NCBI RefSeq assembly: GCF_018881965.1
Contig: NZ_JACVPI010000001.1
Coordinates: 1,060,018 to 1,124,017 of the forward strand
DNA: 64,000 bases
From: Polynucleobacter sp. JS-Polo-80-F4
Lineage (GTDB): Bacteria > Pseudomonadota > Gammaproteobacteria > Burkholderiales > Burkholderiaceae
Reading direction: 5' to 3'
A program made the position numbers and the translations under genes. The notes under the pieces were generated by a model that made no database searches, was not told the DNA's origin, and saw nothing but the letters and a program-made list of their open reading frames with translations. Below are positions 21,490-31,701 of this stretch, one piece after another (positions within the stretch are counted from its first letter, which is position 1; every line of letters starts with the position of its first letter).

Positions 21490-22464
21490 GTGAATATTTT
21501 AGTTTTCGGAAAAGATGGTCAGCTGGGTAAAGCATTCAAAACTTTATTTGACCAACTTCCAGATTCTGCAAATCTACGTGTAACTTATCTCGGTAGGGCG
21601 GAATGCGATCTTAGCAAGGAGGAGGAAGTTCTTGCGCAACTTAGCGAAGCCCGCTCTGATCTCATTATTAATGCCTCTGCTTATACAGCAGTTGATAAAG
21701 CGGAATCTGAAATCGATATGGCTTATGCCATCAATGCTAGGGCGCCAGAGCGCATGGCTCAGTATGCGGCAGACAAGAATGTTTCTTTCTTGCATTACTC
21801 AACTGACTATGTATTTGATGGTGGTAAAGATGGCTTTTATGTTGAGAGTGATTCTCGCAATCCTCTCAGTATTTATGGCAAGAGTAAGGCCGCTGGTGAA
21901 GAAGCAATTGAGAAAGTATTTGCAAACTCATCAAAAGGTCAATTTGCGATTTTCAGAACTAGCTGGGTTTATGGAGATGGTGGCAATTTCATACGCACGA
22001 TGTTGCGCTTAGCAAAAGAGCGTGAAGAGTTAAAAGTGATTCGTGATCAGCATGGAGTCCCCACCAGCGCGGAGTGGCTTGCACGGGTAAGTCTGAATTT
22101 GGTACTAGATTCAGAATGGAAGTTAAAGCAGTTTCCATCCGGCATTTATCATGCCGTGCCAGCAGGTGAGACTACTTGGCATGGTTTGGCCTCTTTTGCA
22201 GTTCAGGCTGCCCTAAATGCCGGTGTAGAGCTAAAGATCAAACCAGAGGCAATTAAACCTATTCTGACTGTTGAATACCCTCTCCCAGCGCCCAGACCAA
22301 TGAACTCCAGAATGGATAGCGGCAAACTACGATCCGCCCTGCAAAACCAGGCTTCTGATGCCTCAAACTCTTATAATGATCTTCAAAATATGCCACATTT
22401 CCCAGTCTGGGATGGCATGGTTCAAGAATATGTATCCAAGTTAGCCTTGAAGGGTTTGATTTAA
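21490..22464 (+). CDS. rfbD: dTDP-4-dehydrorhamnose reductase
   Basis: Last step of dTDP-L-rhamnose synthesis. The protein is 324 residues, slightly longer than the roughly 300 usual. It has the LVFGKDGQLGKAF cofactor-binding start, the NASAYTAVDKAE segment and the YSTDYVFDG and YGKSKAAGE catalytic parts. The start is a GTG at 21490, two bases after the rmlB stop; no in-frame ATG is nearer the conserved start. The extra length is in the C-terminal third (roughly residues 275-300). Confidence 0.95.
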   Translation: MNILVFGKDGQLGKAFKTLFDQLPDSANLRVTYLGRAECDLSKEEEVLAQLSEARSDLIINASAYTAVDKAESEIDMAYAINARAPERMAQYAADKNVSFLHYSTDYVFDGGKDGFYVESDSRNPLSIYGKSKAAGEEAIEKVFANSSKGQFAIFRTSWVYGDGGNFIRTMLRLAKEREELKVIRDQHGVPTSAEWLARVSLNLVLDSEWKLKQFPSGIYHAVPAGETTWHGLASFAVQAALNAGVELKIKPEAIKPILTVEYPLPAPRPMNSRMDSGKLRSALQNQASDASNSYNDLQNMPHFPVWDGMVQEYVSKLALKGLI

Positions 22465-22504
22465 TTCCTCAGGTTCACCAGAGATGCTGAAATAGGGGTT
22501 ATTA

Positions 22505-23434
22505 ATGGCTGTAAATCGCAAAGGGATTATTTTGGCTGGCGGGTCTGGTACCCGTCTCTATCCAGTGACTCAGGCAGTTTCTAAGCAGTTGATGCCAGTC
22601 TATGACAAGCCAATGGTGTATTACCCTTTAAGCACCTTAATGCTCGCTGGCATCCGCGACATTCTCTTAATTTCTACCCCACACGATACTCCGCGATTTT
22701 CAGAGCTCTTGGGTGATGGTTCCCAGTGGGGTCTCAATATTGAGTATTGCGTGCAGCCTTCACCGGATGGTTTAGCCCAAGCATTTACATTAGGTAAAAA
22801 CTTTGTTGGAAACAATCCTAGCGCCTTAGTGCTTGGCGACAATATTTTTTATGGCCATGAATTAGTGGATCAACTCAATAGTGCAAACGATCGCACCTCG
22901 GGTGCATCTGTATTTGCGTATCACGTGAATGATCCAGAGCGTTATGGTGTTGTGGAGTTCGATAAAGACTACAAGGCGCTCTCCATTGAAGAAAAGCCTT
23001 TAAAACCACGTAGTAACTATGCAGTAACAGGCTTATATTTTTATGACAATCAGGTTTGCGATATTGCCTCCTCGATTAAACCTAGCGCCCGTGGCGAGCT
23101 CGAGATTACGGATGTGAATCGCGTCTATCTTGAAAAGAATGAGCTCAACGTGGAGATCATGGGTCGTGGATTTGCCTGGCTTGATACGGGCACTCATGAT
23201 TCATTGCTAGATGCCGCAGGTTTCATTGCTACGCTGCAAAAGCGACAAGGTTTGATGGTAGCTTGTCCTGAAGAGATTGCTTATCGCCAAGGCTGGATTA
23301 GTGCTGAGATAGTGCAAAAGGTTGCTGCACAGTTAAGCAAGAATAGCTATGGCCAGTACTTAGGTAAGATTTTGAATGAGCTCAATAGCTCTGCTCAGCC
23401 TATTTCACTTTCTACCAAGAAAGTTTCTAAATGA
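22505..23434 (+). CDS. rfbA: Glucose-1-phosphate thymidylyltransferase
   Basis: First step of dTDP-L-rhamnose synthesis: dTTP plus glucose-1-phosphate to dTDP-glucose. The nucleotidyltransferase signature [14 protein letters not shown] is at residues 10-23, followed by [19 protein letters not shown] and the EEKP segment are in place. Length 309 is a little above typical because of a C-terminal tail. Its stop overlaps the rmlC start (ATGA). Confidence 0.98.
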   Translation: MAVNRKGIILAGGSGTRLYPVTQAVSKQLMPVYDKPMVYYPLSTLMLAGIRDILLISTPHDTPRFSELLGDGSQWGLNIEYCVQPSPDGLAQAFTLGKNFVGNNPSALVLGDNIFYGHELVDQLNSANDRTSGASVFAYHVNDPERYGVVEFDKDYKALSIEEKPLKPRSNYAVTGLYFYDNQVCDIASSIKPSARGELEITDVNRVYLEKNELNVEIMGRGFAWLDTGTHDSLLDAAGFIATLQKRQGLMVACPEEIAYRQGWISAEIVQKVAAQLSKNSYGQYLGKILNELNSSAQPISLSTKKVSK

Positions 23435-23997
23435 GTTCCGCTTCTAAGTTGCAATTAACGCCTACTGCGATTCATGACGTTTTCATTGTGGAGCCCAAGG
23501 TATTTGGTGATGAGCGCGGATGGTTTGCTGAATCATTTAATGCAGAGGACTTCGCTAAAGCCACTGGGCTGAATGTTCAGTTTGTGCAAGACAACCATTC
23601 CTTTTCTCGTCAGTGGACTTTGCGTGGCTTACATTACCAAATAGAGAAGACTCAGGGCAAATTAGTGCGGGTTGTGGCTGGTAGCGTATTTGATGTTGCT
23701 GTGGATATTCGCAAAGATTCCCCAACTTATGGCAAGTGGGTGGGTGTTGAGTTAAGCGCCGAAAACCATAAGCAATTATGGATTCCACCACAATTAGCCC
23801 ATGGCTTTTTAGTGCTCTCACCAACAGCCGAATTTCTCTACAAAACGACGGATTACTATCATCCACAGAGCGAGGCTTGCCTTGCCTGGAATGACCCAAC
23901 TGTCGGTATTGAGTGGCCTTTACCGGCTGGTATTCAACCTAATATGAATGCCAAGGATGCTGACGGTCTTTCTTGGGACGCAGCACCCAAGTTCTAG
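23431..23997 (+). CDS. rfbC: dTDP-4-dehydrorhamnose 3,5-epimerase
   Basis: Third step of dTDP-L-rhamnose synthesis, a cupin-fold epimerase of 188 residues. The family segments [22 protein letters not shown] and LRGLHYQ (with the catalytic His) are visible. It overlaps rmlA by four bases, so translation is coupled. It completes the rhamnose set. waaC follows after 39 bases. Confidence 0.97.
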   Translation: MSSASKLQLTPTAIHDVFIVEPKVFGDERGWFAESFNAEDFAKATGLNVQFVQDNHSFSRQWTLRGLHYQIEKTQGKLVRVVAGSVFDVAVDIRKDSPTYGKWVGVELSAENHKQLWIPPQLAHGFLVLSPTAEFLYKTTDYYHPQSEACLAWNDPTVGIEWPLPAGIQPNMNAKDADGLSWDAAPKF

Positions 23998-24036
23998 CCA
24001 CCTTGGACAATTTCAAAAAGATAAGATAATCGTCAC

Positions 24037-25104
24037 ATGAGCGATTTATCTTCGACCTATTCAAAGGGTCTCCCGTCAAATCCCAAGATTTTGTTGGTAA
24101 AGCTCTCCTCATTAGGGGATGTGCTTCACAATTTACCGATAGTTTGGGATCTGCGTACGCGTTTGCCTCATGCTCAAATTGATTGGGTGGTCGAAGAAGG
24201 GTATGTCCACTTACTTAGGCCCTTGTTGTCTCGAGATGGTTTTCGAGGAATTGATCGCATTATTCCGTTTTGTTTACGTCGCTGGAAAAAGAATCTATTT
24301 AAGCTTTCTACCTGGCAGGAGTTTTTTGCATTTAAGAAGAAGCTCCAGGAAACTTCTTATGATGTGATTATTGAGACGCAAGGTCTACTGAAGTCAGCCA
24401 TTGTTTGTTCTCTAGCAAGTAAAGCCCCCAATGCAGTGATTGCGGGCCTTGCCAATGCAACAGAATTTTCTGGGTACGAGCCTATTGCCCGATCTTTTTA
24501 TAACCAGTCCGTGCAAGTTCCAACCCAATGTCACGCAGTAGATCGTTCACGCTGGGTTATGTCTTCAGCTCTAGATTGGCTGCTGGTGGATCGCACAATT
24601 GCACCCCAGTTTTATCTAAAGACTTATGTTGATTCTTTGAATATCAATTCAGGTGTGGCCTTAAAAGACTTAAAGTCACCATATGTTTTGTGTTTTCATT
24701 CGACTGCAAGAGAAGCTAAGCGTTGGCCCAATGAAAGCTGGATTGCTTTGGGTAAAGAGCTGGCTGCTCGTGGCTATCAAGTTGTCTTGCCTTGGGGTAG
24801 TTTGGCTGAGCAATCGGTGAGTAATGAGATTGCAGCGCATATTCCAAATGCTTTGGTGCCTCGGGCATTTTCAATTGAAGAAGCGTTTTCAGTGATTGCG
24901 GGTGCTGCATTGACTGTGGGTGTTGATACGGGACTGACGCATCTTGCAGCTGTTTTAGGTGAGCCTACAGTAGAAATTTATTGCGACTCACCAAGATGGA
25001 AGACTGAAGGTTATTGGTCTAACAATATTCGCAATGTGGGTGATATTCAGGAGCCACCGACAGTGGCAGAAGTCATTGAAGCTTCTTTGAGTTTGTTGAT
25101 CTAG
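24037..25104 (+). CDS. waaC: Lipopolysaccharide heptosyltransferase I
   Basis: GT9 enzyme that adds the first heptose to Kdo of the LPS inner core. The start KILLVKLSSLGDVLHNLPIV and the late GVDTGLTHLAAVLGEPTVEIY motif, which binds ADP-heptose, are diagnostic. Length is 355 residues. It lies directly after rmlC, linking the sugar genes to LPS core synthesis. It converges with the TolC-type gene, with only 10 bases between. HepI rather than HepII is inferred from the start motif and overall similarity. Confidence 0.93.
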   Translation: MSDLSSTYSKGLPSNPKILLVKLSSLGDVLHNLPIVWDLRTRLPHAQIDWVVEEGYVHLLRPLLSRDGFRGIDRIIPFCLRRWKKNLFKLSTWQEFFAFKKKLQETSYDVIIETQGLLKSAIVCSLASKAPNAVIAGLANATEFSGYEPIARSFYNQSVQVPTQCHAVDRSRWVMSSALDWLLVDRTIAPQFYLKTYVDSLNINSGVALKDLKSPYVLCFHSTAREAKRWPNESWIALGKELAARGYQVVLPWGSLAEQSVSNEIAAHIPNALVPRAFSIEEAFSVIAGAALTVGVDTGLTHLAAVLGEPTVEIYCDSPRWKTEGYWSNNIRNVGDIQEPPTVAEVIEASLSLLI

Positions 25105-25114
25105 AAACTAAAAC

Positions 25115-26740
25115 CTAGCGCAATAAAGAGTTGATTGCTATTAAATCTTCATCCGTTAATGCTGCGGCATGAGCTTTTAATCTAATGGCATTCAGGATGG
25201 TGTTATAGCGTGCTTGCTGCAGCAAGGAGCGAGTATTAATAACAGAATCCAGCGCAATTAATACATCAATATTAATTAAGGTTCCTACTTGGAAGCCAAG
25301 TTTGCTGGACTCTAATGCGGATGTGGTTGAGCGCTCTGCGGCTTCATAAGCTTTCACACTAGCTAAACCGCCATAAAAGCCTGTAAAGGCAGTCCTGGTG
25401 CTTTGAGCAGCCGCACGACGATAGTTGTCATAGTTGGCTTTGGCTGCATCTACCAAGGCAGCATTTTGACGAATGACAGAACTGTTATATCCACCTGAAA
25501 CCAATGGAATCGTCATCTGCAGAGCTAGGGTATTGTTGTACACATTGGTACTAGATGGCGTGTAGTTATTCGGTGTGCCATTGGAAGTGTTGTATCCCGA
25601 TGTGCCAACCAAGTTGATGGTTGGATAATTTAAAGCTTGGGCGCCGCGATAGGTGCTTTCTGCAAGACTCACCGATAGCTGTCCTGCTAAGACATTAAAG
25701 TTTGCGGATTCAGCCTGGTTAATCCAATCATCGAGAGTTTGTCCAGGAGGAAGCGGTGGGTTGACGCTCTCAGCAATAGGATAGCCTTTGGAATCTTTGC
25801 TCTTGGTGCGCGGATCTTTGAGAACGCCTTCAATTTTGGCATCCTTCACTAATGGCTTGAGTGCACCTACTGGGCGCCCAACAATTTGTTCTAGTGCACC
25901 ACGCTTCACAATCAGATCCGCCTGAGCGGTGATCTCTTGAGAGTTTGCTAGATCAAGGGCTGCTTGAGCGGTATTGACATCCACAATCGTTGCTAAGCCA
26001 GCATCAAACTTTGCCTGAGCGGCTTCAAGCTGTTGCTTAATCAAGTCCTTCTTATTTTTATAGAGCGCTACATTATCTTGACTAGTTAGTGCATCAAAGT
26101 AAGCCTGCGATACCCGCAAGATTAAATCTTGCTGCGCCAAGAAAAAGCGCATATCTGCCAGCTTGGTATTGAGATCGCCCTGTTTGAAAAGTTCTAATGC
26201 GCCAACGTTGAATACAGGTTGGGTGAGTGTGACGGTATAACTTTTTTGATCAAAGACTCGTGAGTTACCGGGGCTATTTGAAACTACGGTGCTACCCACT
26301 CCATGCTGATAGTAGCGAGTGCCACCAGGGGTGGCGTTAGCTTGCGGCATCAACAAGGAGAAGCCTTGCCAGTAGAGTTCTTTGCTTGCTTGGTAATTAA
26401 AGCGAGCGGCTGTTAATACTGGGTCACTAAAAGCGGCCTCTTGATACAGTTGAATTAAATCGTTTAATTGCCCCTTGGTATCAGCACTTTTATTGCCATT
26501 CAAATTAGAGGGCGCAGCCACTGCTGGTACCGCTAGTTTGCTTGGCGGCGGAATCATCTGTGGAGGCTGCTCAAGTCCAATCAGGGTAGATGCACTCATT
26601 GGAGTAGGTAAAGCGGGCCTTGCGGCTGCATTAGGGCTTTGCGCCAGCGCCTGAAATGACAATGTGCCAAGACCGAGCGATTGACTGAGGATCAAACCAA
26701 AGGCGGTAAGTCGAGAAAGTCTAAAGCGGGCTGGGGTCAT
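25115..26740 (-). CDS. TolC-family outer membrane protein
   Basis: Outer-membrane channel component of a type I or efflux system. The 541-residue protein has a predicted signal peptide ending at about ALAQS (residue 35), then two outer-membrane efflux repeats with long helical regions and the GGYNSSVI and [14 protein letters not shown] segments typical of TolC and TolC-like proteins. Residues about 37-75 are rich in Pro and Ala. No periplasmic adaptor or inner-membrane partner is next to it, so its substrate cannot be inferred from context. Confidence 0.88.
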   Translation of the reverse strand: MTPARFRLSRLTAFGLILSQSLGLGTLSFQALAQSPNAAARPALPTPMSASTLIGLEQPPQMIPPPSKLAVPAVAAPSNLNGNKSADTKGQLNDLIQLYQEAAFSDPVLTAARFNYQASKELYWQGFSLLMPQANATPGGTRYYQHGVGSTVVSNSPGNSRVFDQKSYTVTLTQPVFNVGALELFKQGDLNTKLADMRFFLAQQDLILRVSQAYFDALTSQDNVALYKNKKDLIKQQLEAAQAKFDAGLATIVDVNTAQAALDLANSQEITAQADLIVKRGALEQIVGRPVGALKPLVKDAKIEGVLKDPRTKSKDSKGYPIAESVNPPLPPGQTLDDWINQAESANFNVLAGQLSVSLAESTYRGAQALNYPTINLVGTSGYNTSNGTPNNYTPSSTNVYNNTLALQMTIPLVSGGYNSSVIRQNAALVDAAKANYDNYRRAAAQSTRTAFTGFYGGLASVKAYEAAERSTTSALESSKLGFQVGTLINIDVLIALDSVINTRSLLQQARYNTILNAIRLKAHAAALTDEDLIAINSLLR

Positions 26741-26860
26741 GTAATTCGGATACTTTTCAATGTGCCATGCAGTTTAAGGCTAATTTATTCAAAATGCTCA
26801 TTTAGACGCTATTTTGCCAAATCCCCGAAATTGCATCCATATGCCTATAAAATTTGGCCT

Positions 26861-27706
26861 ATGGATCTAATTTTGTTACTAAAAGCAGTCATTCTGGGGG
26901 TGGTCGAGGGATTAACGGAGTTTTTACCGATCTCGAGCACCGGGCACCTTATCTTGGTTGGTGATTTGCTCGACTTTAATGATGATCGGGGCAAGGCTTT
27001 TGAGGTCATTATTCAGTTTGGTGCGATTTTGGCGGTTTGTTGGGAGTTTCGTCAAAAGCTCATCAAAGTTGCTTCTTGTTTTTCCGGTAGCGCCATTGCG
27101 CGACGCTTTGTTTTAAACCTATTGATCGCTTCTATTCCGGCCATGGGTTTAGCTTTCTTATTTGGAAAATATATCAAAGCAGTATTGTTTTCACCTATTC
27201 CGGTGGCTAGTGCTTTCATTGTGGGGGCCTTAGTTATTTTTTGGGCCGAACGTCGCCAGCAAAATCGTGCTGACGTTTCTAGTCACATCAAAACAGTAGA
27301 TGACCTCACTCCCTTAGATGCGTTGAAGGTTGGTATAGCTCAATGTGCCGCATTAATTCCAGGAACATCCCGTTCGGGCGCAACGATTATTGGCGGCATG
27401 TTGTTTGGACTACCTCGTGCCGTTGCTACTGAGTTCTCATTCTTTTTGGCAATTCCAGTCATTGGTGGCGCTACAGCATATGAGTTGCTTAAGCTTTGGA
27501 AAGCGCCAGTAGCGTTTTCTGGAGAATTTACGCTAGCGATTATTGTTGGTTTCATTGCTGCGTTTATCTCAGCCTTTATTTGCGTGCGTTGGTTGATTCA
27601 TTACGTGGCCCATCACAACTTCATCCCATTTGCTTGGTATCGAATTGCTTTTGGTTTACTAGTGCTCCTTACTTCTTACAGCGGACTGATTGCCTGGTCT
27701 CACTGA
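26861..27706 (+). CDS. uppP: Undecaprenyl-diphosphatase
   Basis: Inner-membrane enzyme that recycles undecaprenyl diphosphate, the lipid carrier for peptidoglycan and O-antigen units. The [17 protein letters not shown] and [10 protein letters not shown] motifs of the BacA family are present and the protein has about eight hydrophobic helices. The open frame extends upstream to 26681, but the ATG at 26861 gives the standard [17 protein letters not shown] start and 281 residues. It is divergent from the TolC-type gene. Confidence 0.97.
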   Translation: MDLILLLKAVILGVVEGLTEFLPISSTGHLILVGDLLDFNDDRGKAFEVIIQFGAILAVCWEFRQKLIKVASCFSGSAIARRFVLNLLIASIPAMGLAFLFGKYIKAVLFSPIPVASAFIVGALVIFWAERRQQNRADVSSHIKTVDDLTPLDALKVGIAQCAALIPGTSRSGATIIGGMLFGLPRAVATEFSFFLAIPVIGGATAYELLKLWKAPVAFSGEFTLAIIVGFIAAFISAFICVRWLIHYVAHHNFIPFAWYRIAFGLLVLLTSYSGLIAWSH

Positions 27707-27744
27707 TCTAAAAATATCTTTAATCAAAGTTAACGGAATTTAAT

Positions 27745-28209
27745 ATGGATGTATCAATAGACGCAATTACCAACAATATTCAGCTGGCGCTTGCCCCTGT
27801 ATTTTTGTTAACTGCTGTGGCCACTTTGATTAATGCGATATCTGGACGCTTAGCCCGTTCAGTTGATCGCATGCGTGCGATTCGGCATTCTATTAATCTG
27901 GGCGAGGTAAAAGATGTCGCGTTATTGGAGCACATGAATAAAGAAGCTGATGAAGCTCAAACTCGGGGACGTCTTTGTACTGCCGCTATCTTTTTTGACG
28001 TTCTTAGTGGTGTATTTATTTCCTTAACGGTTCTTGAGTTATTTTTCTTTCAGGCGGGCGCAGTGCGTTCTTTGCAAACGGCTTATGTCATTTGGACTTT
28101 TGTTCTGGGCTTGCTATTTTTTATGACATCCTTATCCATTGTTTTGGCTGAGGTTGTTTATGCCTATCGCTCGGCAGGATGGAAGATACCGACTGGCTTT
28201 GATAAATGA
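27745..28209 (+). CDS. DUF2721 family membrane protein
   Basis: A 154-residue membrane protein. It has an N-terminal segment [30 protein letters not shown] and two later hydrophobic helices (roughly 90-110 and 120-140), matching DUF2721. The function is unknown. Its stop overlaps the trmB start by four bases (ATGA), so the two are likely coupled. I cannot say more. Confidence 0.8.
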   Translation: MDVSIDAITNNIQLALAPVFLLTAVATLINAISGRLARSVDRMRAIRHSINLGEVKDVALLEHMNKEADEAQTRGRLCTAAIFFDVLSGVFISLTVLELFFFQAGAVRSLQTAYVIWTFVLGLLFFMTSLSIVLAEVVYAYRSAGWKIPTGFDK

Positions 28210-28985
28210 ATAGAACCGATCGGATTCGCTCCTTTGTTTTAAGGGCGGGGAGAACTACTGCTGGTCAACAGCGTGCTATTGAAGAATTGGGGCCTCAGTT
28301 TTTAGTTCCATATAAAGCATCTCATTTAGATTTAATAGAGGCTTTTCGGGGTTCAAATCAGCCAAAGATTTTAGAAATTGGCTTTGGCATGGGCGAGACG
28401 ACTGCCAAGATCGCTGCCTTAAGGTCAGATGATGATTTTTTAGCAATCGAGGTTCATCCTCCGGGTGTCGGCGCCTTACTAAAGCTCATTGGTGAAAACC
28501 AGCTGAGTAATCTCAGACTCATTCGCCACGATGCTGTTGAGGTTTTGGAGAATATGATTGCTCCAGAATCTTTGGATGGCATTCATATTTACTTTGCTGA
28601 TCCTTGGCATAAGAGACGTCATCACAAGCGCCGTCTAATCCAGGCTGAGTTTGTGAAGTTATTGGTTTCTAGACTGAAGCCCGGCGCATATTTACATTTA
28701 GCAACCGATTGGCACAACTATGCCGAACAAATGCTCTTGGTTCTCAATGCAGAATCTACTTTGCAAAATACTTCTAGCGAATTTGTGAAGGTGGAAACTT
28801 TCACTGCCGAAGATCTTGCCAAGCCAGATGAGATTTGTAATGAATTCAAGCCAACAATAGAGCAGGTAAATGCTCAGCATGCTGGATATGTGGAAAGACC
28901 TGCTTATCGCCCGGTAACCAAGTTTGAAAACCGTGGCATCAAGCTAGGCCACGGTGTTTGGGATCTAGTTTATAAAAAGAAATAA
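28206..28985 (+). CDS. trmB: tRNA (guanine-46-N7)-methyltransferase
   Basis: SAM-dependent enzyme that makes m7G46 in the variable loop of tRNAs. The 259-residue protein has [16 protein letters not shown] as the SAM-binding motif at about residues 55-71 and the family-defining [17 protein letters not shown] at about residues 127-143. It is convergent with gabD. The first 35 residues form a basic extension before the fold, as is normal. Confidence 0.97.
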   Translation: MNRTDRIRSFVLRAGRTTAGQQRAIEELGPQFLVPYKASHLDLIEAFRGSNQPKILEIGFGMGETTAKIAALRSDDDFLAIEVHPPGVGALLKLIGENQLSNLRLIRHDAVEVLENMIAPESLDGIHIYFADPWHKRRHHKRRLIQAEFVKLLVSRLKPGAYLHLATDWHNYAEQMLLVLNAESTLQNTSSEFVKVETFTAEDLAKPDEICNEFKPTIEQVNAQHAGYVERPAYRPVTKFENRGIKLGHGVWDLVYKKK

Positions 28986-29030
28986 AAACTAGGCGCCTTA
29001 TAGGCTTTTTAGGCTCATAGCCTTATAGAA

Positions 29031-30503
29031 TCAAAGGCCTACGCAGACGTATTTCATTTCGAGATATTCATCCATGCCGTAGACACTGCCTTCGCGCCCA
29101 AGGCCAGATTGCTTGATGCCGCCAAAGGGTGCAACCTCATTAGAGATTAGTCCCGTATTGACACCTACCATGCCGTATTCCAGTGCCTCAGCTACTTTCC
29201 AAACGCGGCCAATGTCACGGCTGTAAAAATAGGATGCCAGACCAAACTGACTACTGTTTGCGAGCTTGATGACTTCTTCGTCGCTCTCAAATGGAATGAT
29301 CGGCGCTATCGGACCAAAGGTTTCCTCATAGGTAATCAGCATTTGACTACTTACATTGGCTAGGATGGTTGGTTCATAAAAGTTCTTGCCTTCAATCGAT
29401 TGTTTGCCGCCAGTCACTAGTGTTGCACCCTTGCTTAGAGCATCTGCAACATGTTTCTTTACTTTATCAAGGGCGGCAGTTTCAATCAGGGGGCCTTGGG
29501 TAACGCCAGCATCCATACCGTTGCCAACTTTAATGATGGCAAGCGCTTTGGCAAACTTTTCAACAAATTGATCATGTACTTTTTTGTGAACATAAAAGCG
29601 GTTTGCGCATACACAGGTTTGACCTGAGTTTCTAAACTTCGAAGCCATGGCACCACTAACTGCAGCATCAATGTCGGCATCTTCAAAGACGATAAACGGA
29701 GCGTGTCCGCCTAATTCCAATGCAAGCTTTTTAACGGTTGGCGCACATTGCTGCATCAAGATGCGTCCAACTTCCGTTGAGCCCGTGAAGGATAGGTGGC
29801 GCACTGTAGGTGAAGAGCAGAGAGTTTTGCCAATAACAATGGATTGATCTGCATCAGCAGTCACAATATTGATAACCCCATCCGGAATGCTAGCACGCTT
29901 GGCGAGTTCAGCCAGAGCTAAGGCGGATAGCGGAGTTAATTCAGCGGGCTTAATCACAATCGTGCAGCCTGCAGCCAATGCAGGTGCAATCTTGCGCGTA
30001 ATCATCGCAATCGGAAAGTTCCATGGTGTGATAGCTACGCAGACACCAATCGCTTGCTTTAAAACCATCAGGCGCTTATCGCTCCAAGTGGTTCCTAAAA
30101 TGGAGCCCTCAACCCGTTTAGCTTCTTCAGCAAACCACTCTACAAAACAGGCTCCATAAATTACTTCACCAGTAGCTTCAGCCAAAGGTTTGCCTTGCTC
30201 AAGCGTCATCAGCTTTGCAAGGTCTTGGGTATTTTCAATAATGAGATCAAACCACTTACGCATAATGGCAGCGCGTTCTTTAGCTAGTTTGCTGCGCCAT
30301 GCCGGCAGAGCTTTTTCTGCTGCTGCAATGGCTGTCTCAGCATCATGAGTTTCTAAGTTAGCAACGTTTGCAATGATTTCATCGGTTGCTGGGTTGTTTA
30401 CTGGGAAGGTCTTATTAGATCCAATCCATTTGCCGTCGATAAAAGCCTCTTCTCTAAAAAGGCTGGAGTCTTTGAGTTGGCTGCGGATATCTACTTTTTG
30501 CAT
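29031..30503 (-). CDS. gabD: NAD(P)-dependent succinate-semialdehyde dehydrogenase
   Basis: Aldehyde dehydrogenase of 490 residues. The catalytic Glu motif LELGGHAPFIVFEDAD and the catalytic Cys in GQTCVCANRFYVH are intact, and the early EQGKPLAEATGEV segment is typical of the GabD group. It oxidises succinate semialdehyde to succinate in the GABA or 4-hydroxybutyrate routes. No gabT is adjacent, so the substrate is inferred from family similarity. It is preceded on the minus strand by the nusB terminator and is probably a single-gene unit. Confidence 0.92.
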   Translation of the reverse strand: MQKVDIRSQLKDSSLFREEAFIDGKWIGSNKTFPVNNPATDEIIANVANLETHDAETAIAAAEKALPAWRSKLAKERAAIMRKWFDLIIENTQDLAKLMTLEQGKPLAEATGEVIYGACFVEWFAEEAKRVEGSILGTTWSDKRLMVLKQAIGVCVAITPWNFPIAMITRKIAPALAAGCTIVIKPAELTPLSALALAELAKRASIPDGVINIVTADADQSIVIGKTLCSSPTVRHLSFTGSTEVGRILMQQCAPTVKKLALELGGHAPFIVFEDADIDAAVSGAMASKFRNSGQTCVCANRFYVHKKVHDQFVEKFAKALAIIKVGNGMDAGVTQGPLIETAALDKVKKHVADALSKGATLVTGGKQSIEGKNFYEPTILANVSSQMLITYEETFGPIAPIIPFESDEEVIKLANSSQFGLASYFYSRDIGRVWKVAEALEYGMVGVNTGLISNEVAPFGGIKQSGLGREGSVYGMDEYLEMKYVCVGL

Positions 30504-30562
30504 GATCTATTGCCCTGTTCTTGCTCTGTAATCGATATGGATCATTTTATCCCCCTACAAAT

Positions 30563-30595
30563 AAAAAAGCCTCCAAGCGGTTTAGGCTTGAAGGC
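30563..30595 (-). terminator. Rho-independent terminator after nusB
   Basis: On the minus strand, GCCTTCAAGC (30595-30586) pairs with GCTTGGAGGC (30578-30569), with one G-U pair, around a seven-base loop, followed by six T. It closes the ribBA-ribH-nusB transcript before gabD. Confidence 0.88.
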
Positions 30596-30627
30596 AGATA
30601 TTGCGGAATGCTATTCGGGCGGGGTAT

Positions 30628-31137
30628 TTAGCCTGCTTGAGTTTCCGTAGTGCGAAGCTGCTGGGCTAATAGGTCTAGCACGCCGTTCACATACTTATGG
30701 CCATCTGTGCCACCAAAGGTTTTGGCAAGCTCGACAGCTTCATTGATCGCCACTTTATATGGCACTGAGAGGTCTACCGCTAGTTCATAAGCACCAATGA
30801 GGAGGGCTGCATGCTCTACAGGGGAAAGCTCATTAATCGGGCGATCTAGCGCTGGGGTAATGATGGCCTCTAATTCATCTGTGCGGGCTAAGACACCATC
30901 AAAGATGCCCTGAAAGAGGTCAAGTTGGCAACGACGGAATGCAGGGTCCTCGGCAAGCTGCTTGGCAATTGCAGCACCATTCGGAATGCTGCCAGCACGA
31001 CGCATGACAAGGCTTTGATAAACACCCTGAAGGGCGTACTCACGTGCGCGACGACGTGGTGTCAGTGAGCGCTTTGGCGCTGGCTTTAATTCTTTACCGG
31101 CTTGCGGATTGGGTGGGTTCTGGCTAGATGTAGACAT
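30628..31137 (-). CDS. nusB: Transcription antitermination factor NusB
   Basis: RNA-binding protein that forms, with NusE and NusG, the antitermination complex on rRNA operons. The 169-residue protein has a basic N-terminal region, then the NusB fold starting at SLTPRRRAREYALQGVYQ, with KVAINEAVELAKTFGGTDGHKYVNGVLD near the C-terminus as a clear family motif. It starts five bases after ribH, the widespread ribH-nusB arrangement. Confidence 0.97.
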   Translation of the reverse strand: MSTSSQNPPNPQAGKELKPAPKRSLTPRRRAREYALQGVYQSLVMRRAGSIPNGAAIAKQLAEDPAFRRCQLDLFQGIFDGVLARTDELEAIITPALDRPINELSPVEHAALLIGAYELAVDLSVPYKVAINEAVELAKTFGGTDGHKYVNGVLDLLAQQLRTTETQAG

Positions 31138-31142
31138 GCGAA

Positions 31143-31655
31143 TTATTCTTCTTCACTCGAGTTGATTTCGATATCGATATCGGGAGTTAATGCTAAGGCT
31201 AGGTTCGCCATCTCAACTACCGCTTGAGCACATTCTGCGCCTTTTACCTGAACACGTGCGAGCGCTTGCTCATCAGTGTCACAAGTGAGTACGCCATTGG
31301 CGATTGGCAAGCCAGAGTCAATAGAGATACGTGTAATTCCGGCAGCGGATTCATTAGAGACCAACTCAAAGTGATAAGTTTCGCCGCGAATCACTGCGCC
31401 AAGGGCAACCAAGCCATCAAACTCACCAGTCTCAACGAGCTTTTGCAGTGCAAAGGGAATTTCAAGCGCCCCAGGTACAGTCACGAGCTTGATATCAGAT
31501 TGACTAACGCCAAGAGAGATAAGTTCATTAATGCAAGCGTTCGTTAGCGCAACGCAATGATCTTCATTAAAGCGCGCTTGTACAACGCCAATGCGTAAAT
31601 CCTGGCCATTGAGATCTACGTCTAATACGCCTACAAAGTCATTAGTGCTAGTCAT
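31143..31655 (-). CDS. ribH: 6,7-dimethyl-8-ribityllumazine synthase
   Basis: Condenses the ribitylaminopyrimidine with dihydroxybutanone phosphate in riboflavin synthesis. The 170-residue protein has [11 protein letters not shown] at the start, [14 protein letters not shown], and the [21 protein letters not shown] motif with the catalytic His. It is downstream of ribBA by 46 bases. The C-terminal acidic tail is short and variable in this family. Confidence 0.97.
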   Translation of the reverse strand: MTSTNDFVGVLDVDLNGQDLRIGVVQARFNEDHCVALTNACINELISLGVSQSDIKLVTVPGALEIPFALQKLVETGEFDGLVALGAVIRGETYHFELVSNESAAGITRISIDSGLPIANGVLTCDTDEQALARVQVKGAECAQAVVEMANLALALTPDIDIEINSSEEE

Positions 31656-31701
31656 ATCAATTTTCTAAAATTATTTAATACCGTGAGGACTGTCAGAGTT
31701 T

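Noticed and set aside
28986..29030. Terminator between convergent trmB and gabD
   Set aside because: There are several AGGCT/AGCCT pieces, but no stem of good length with a T run.
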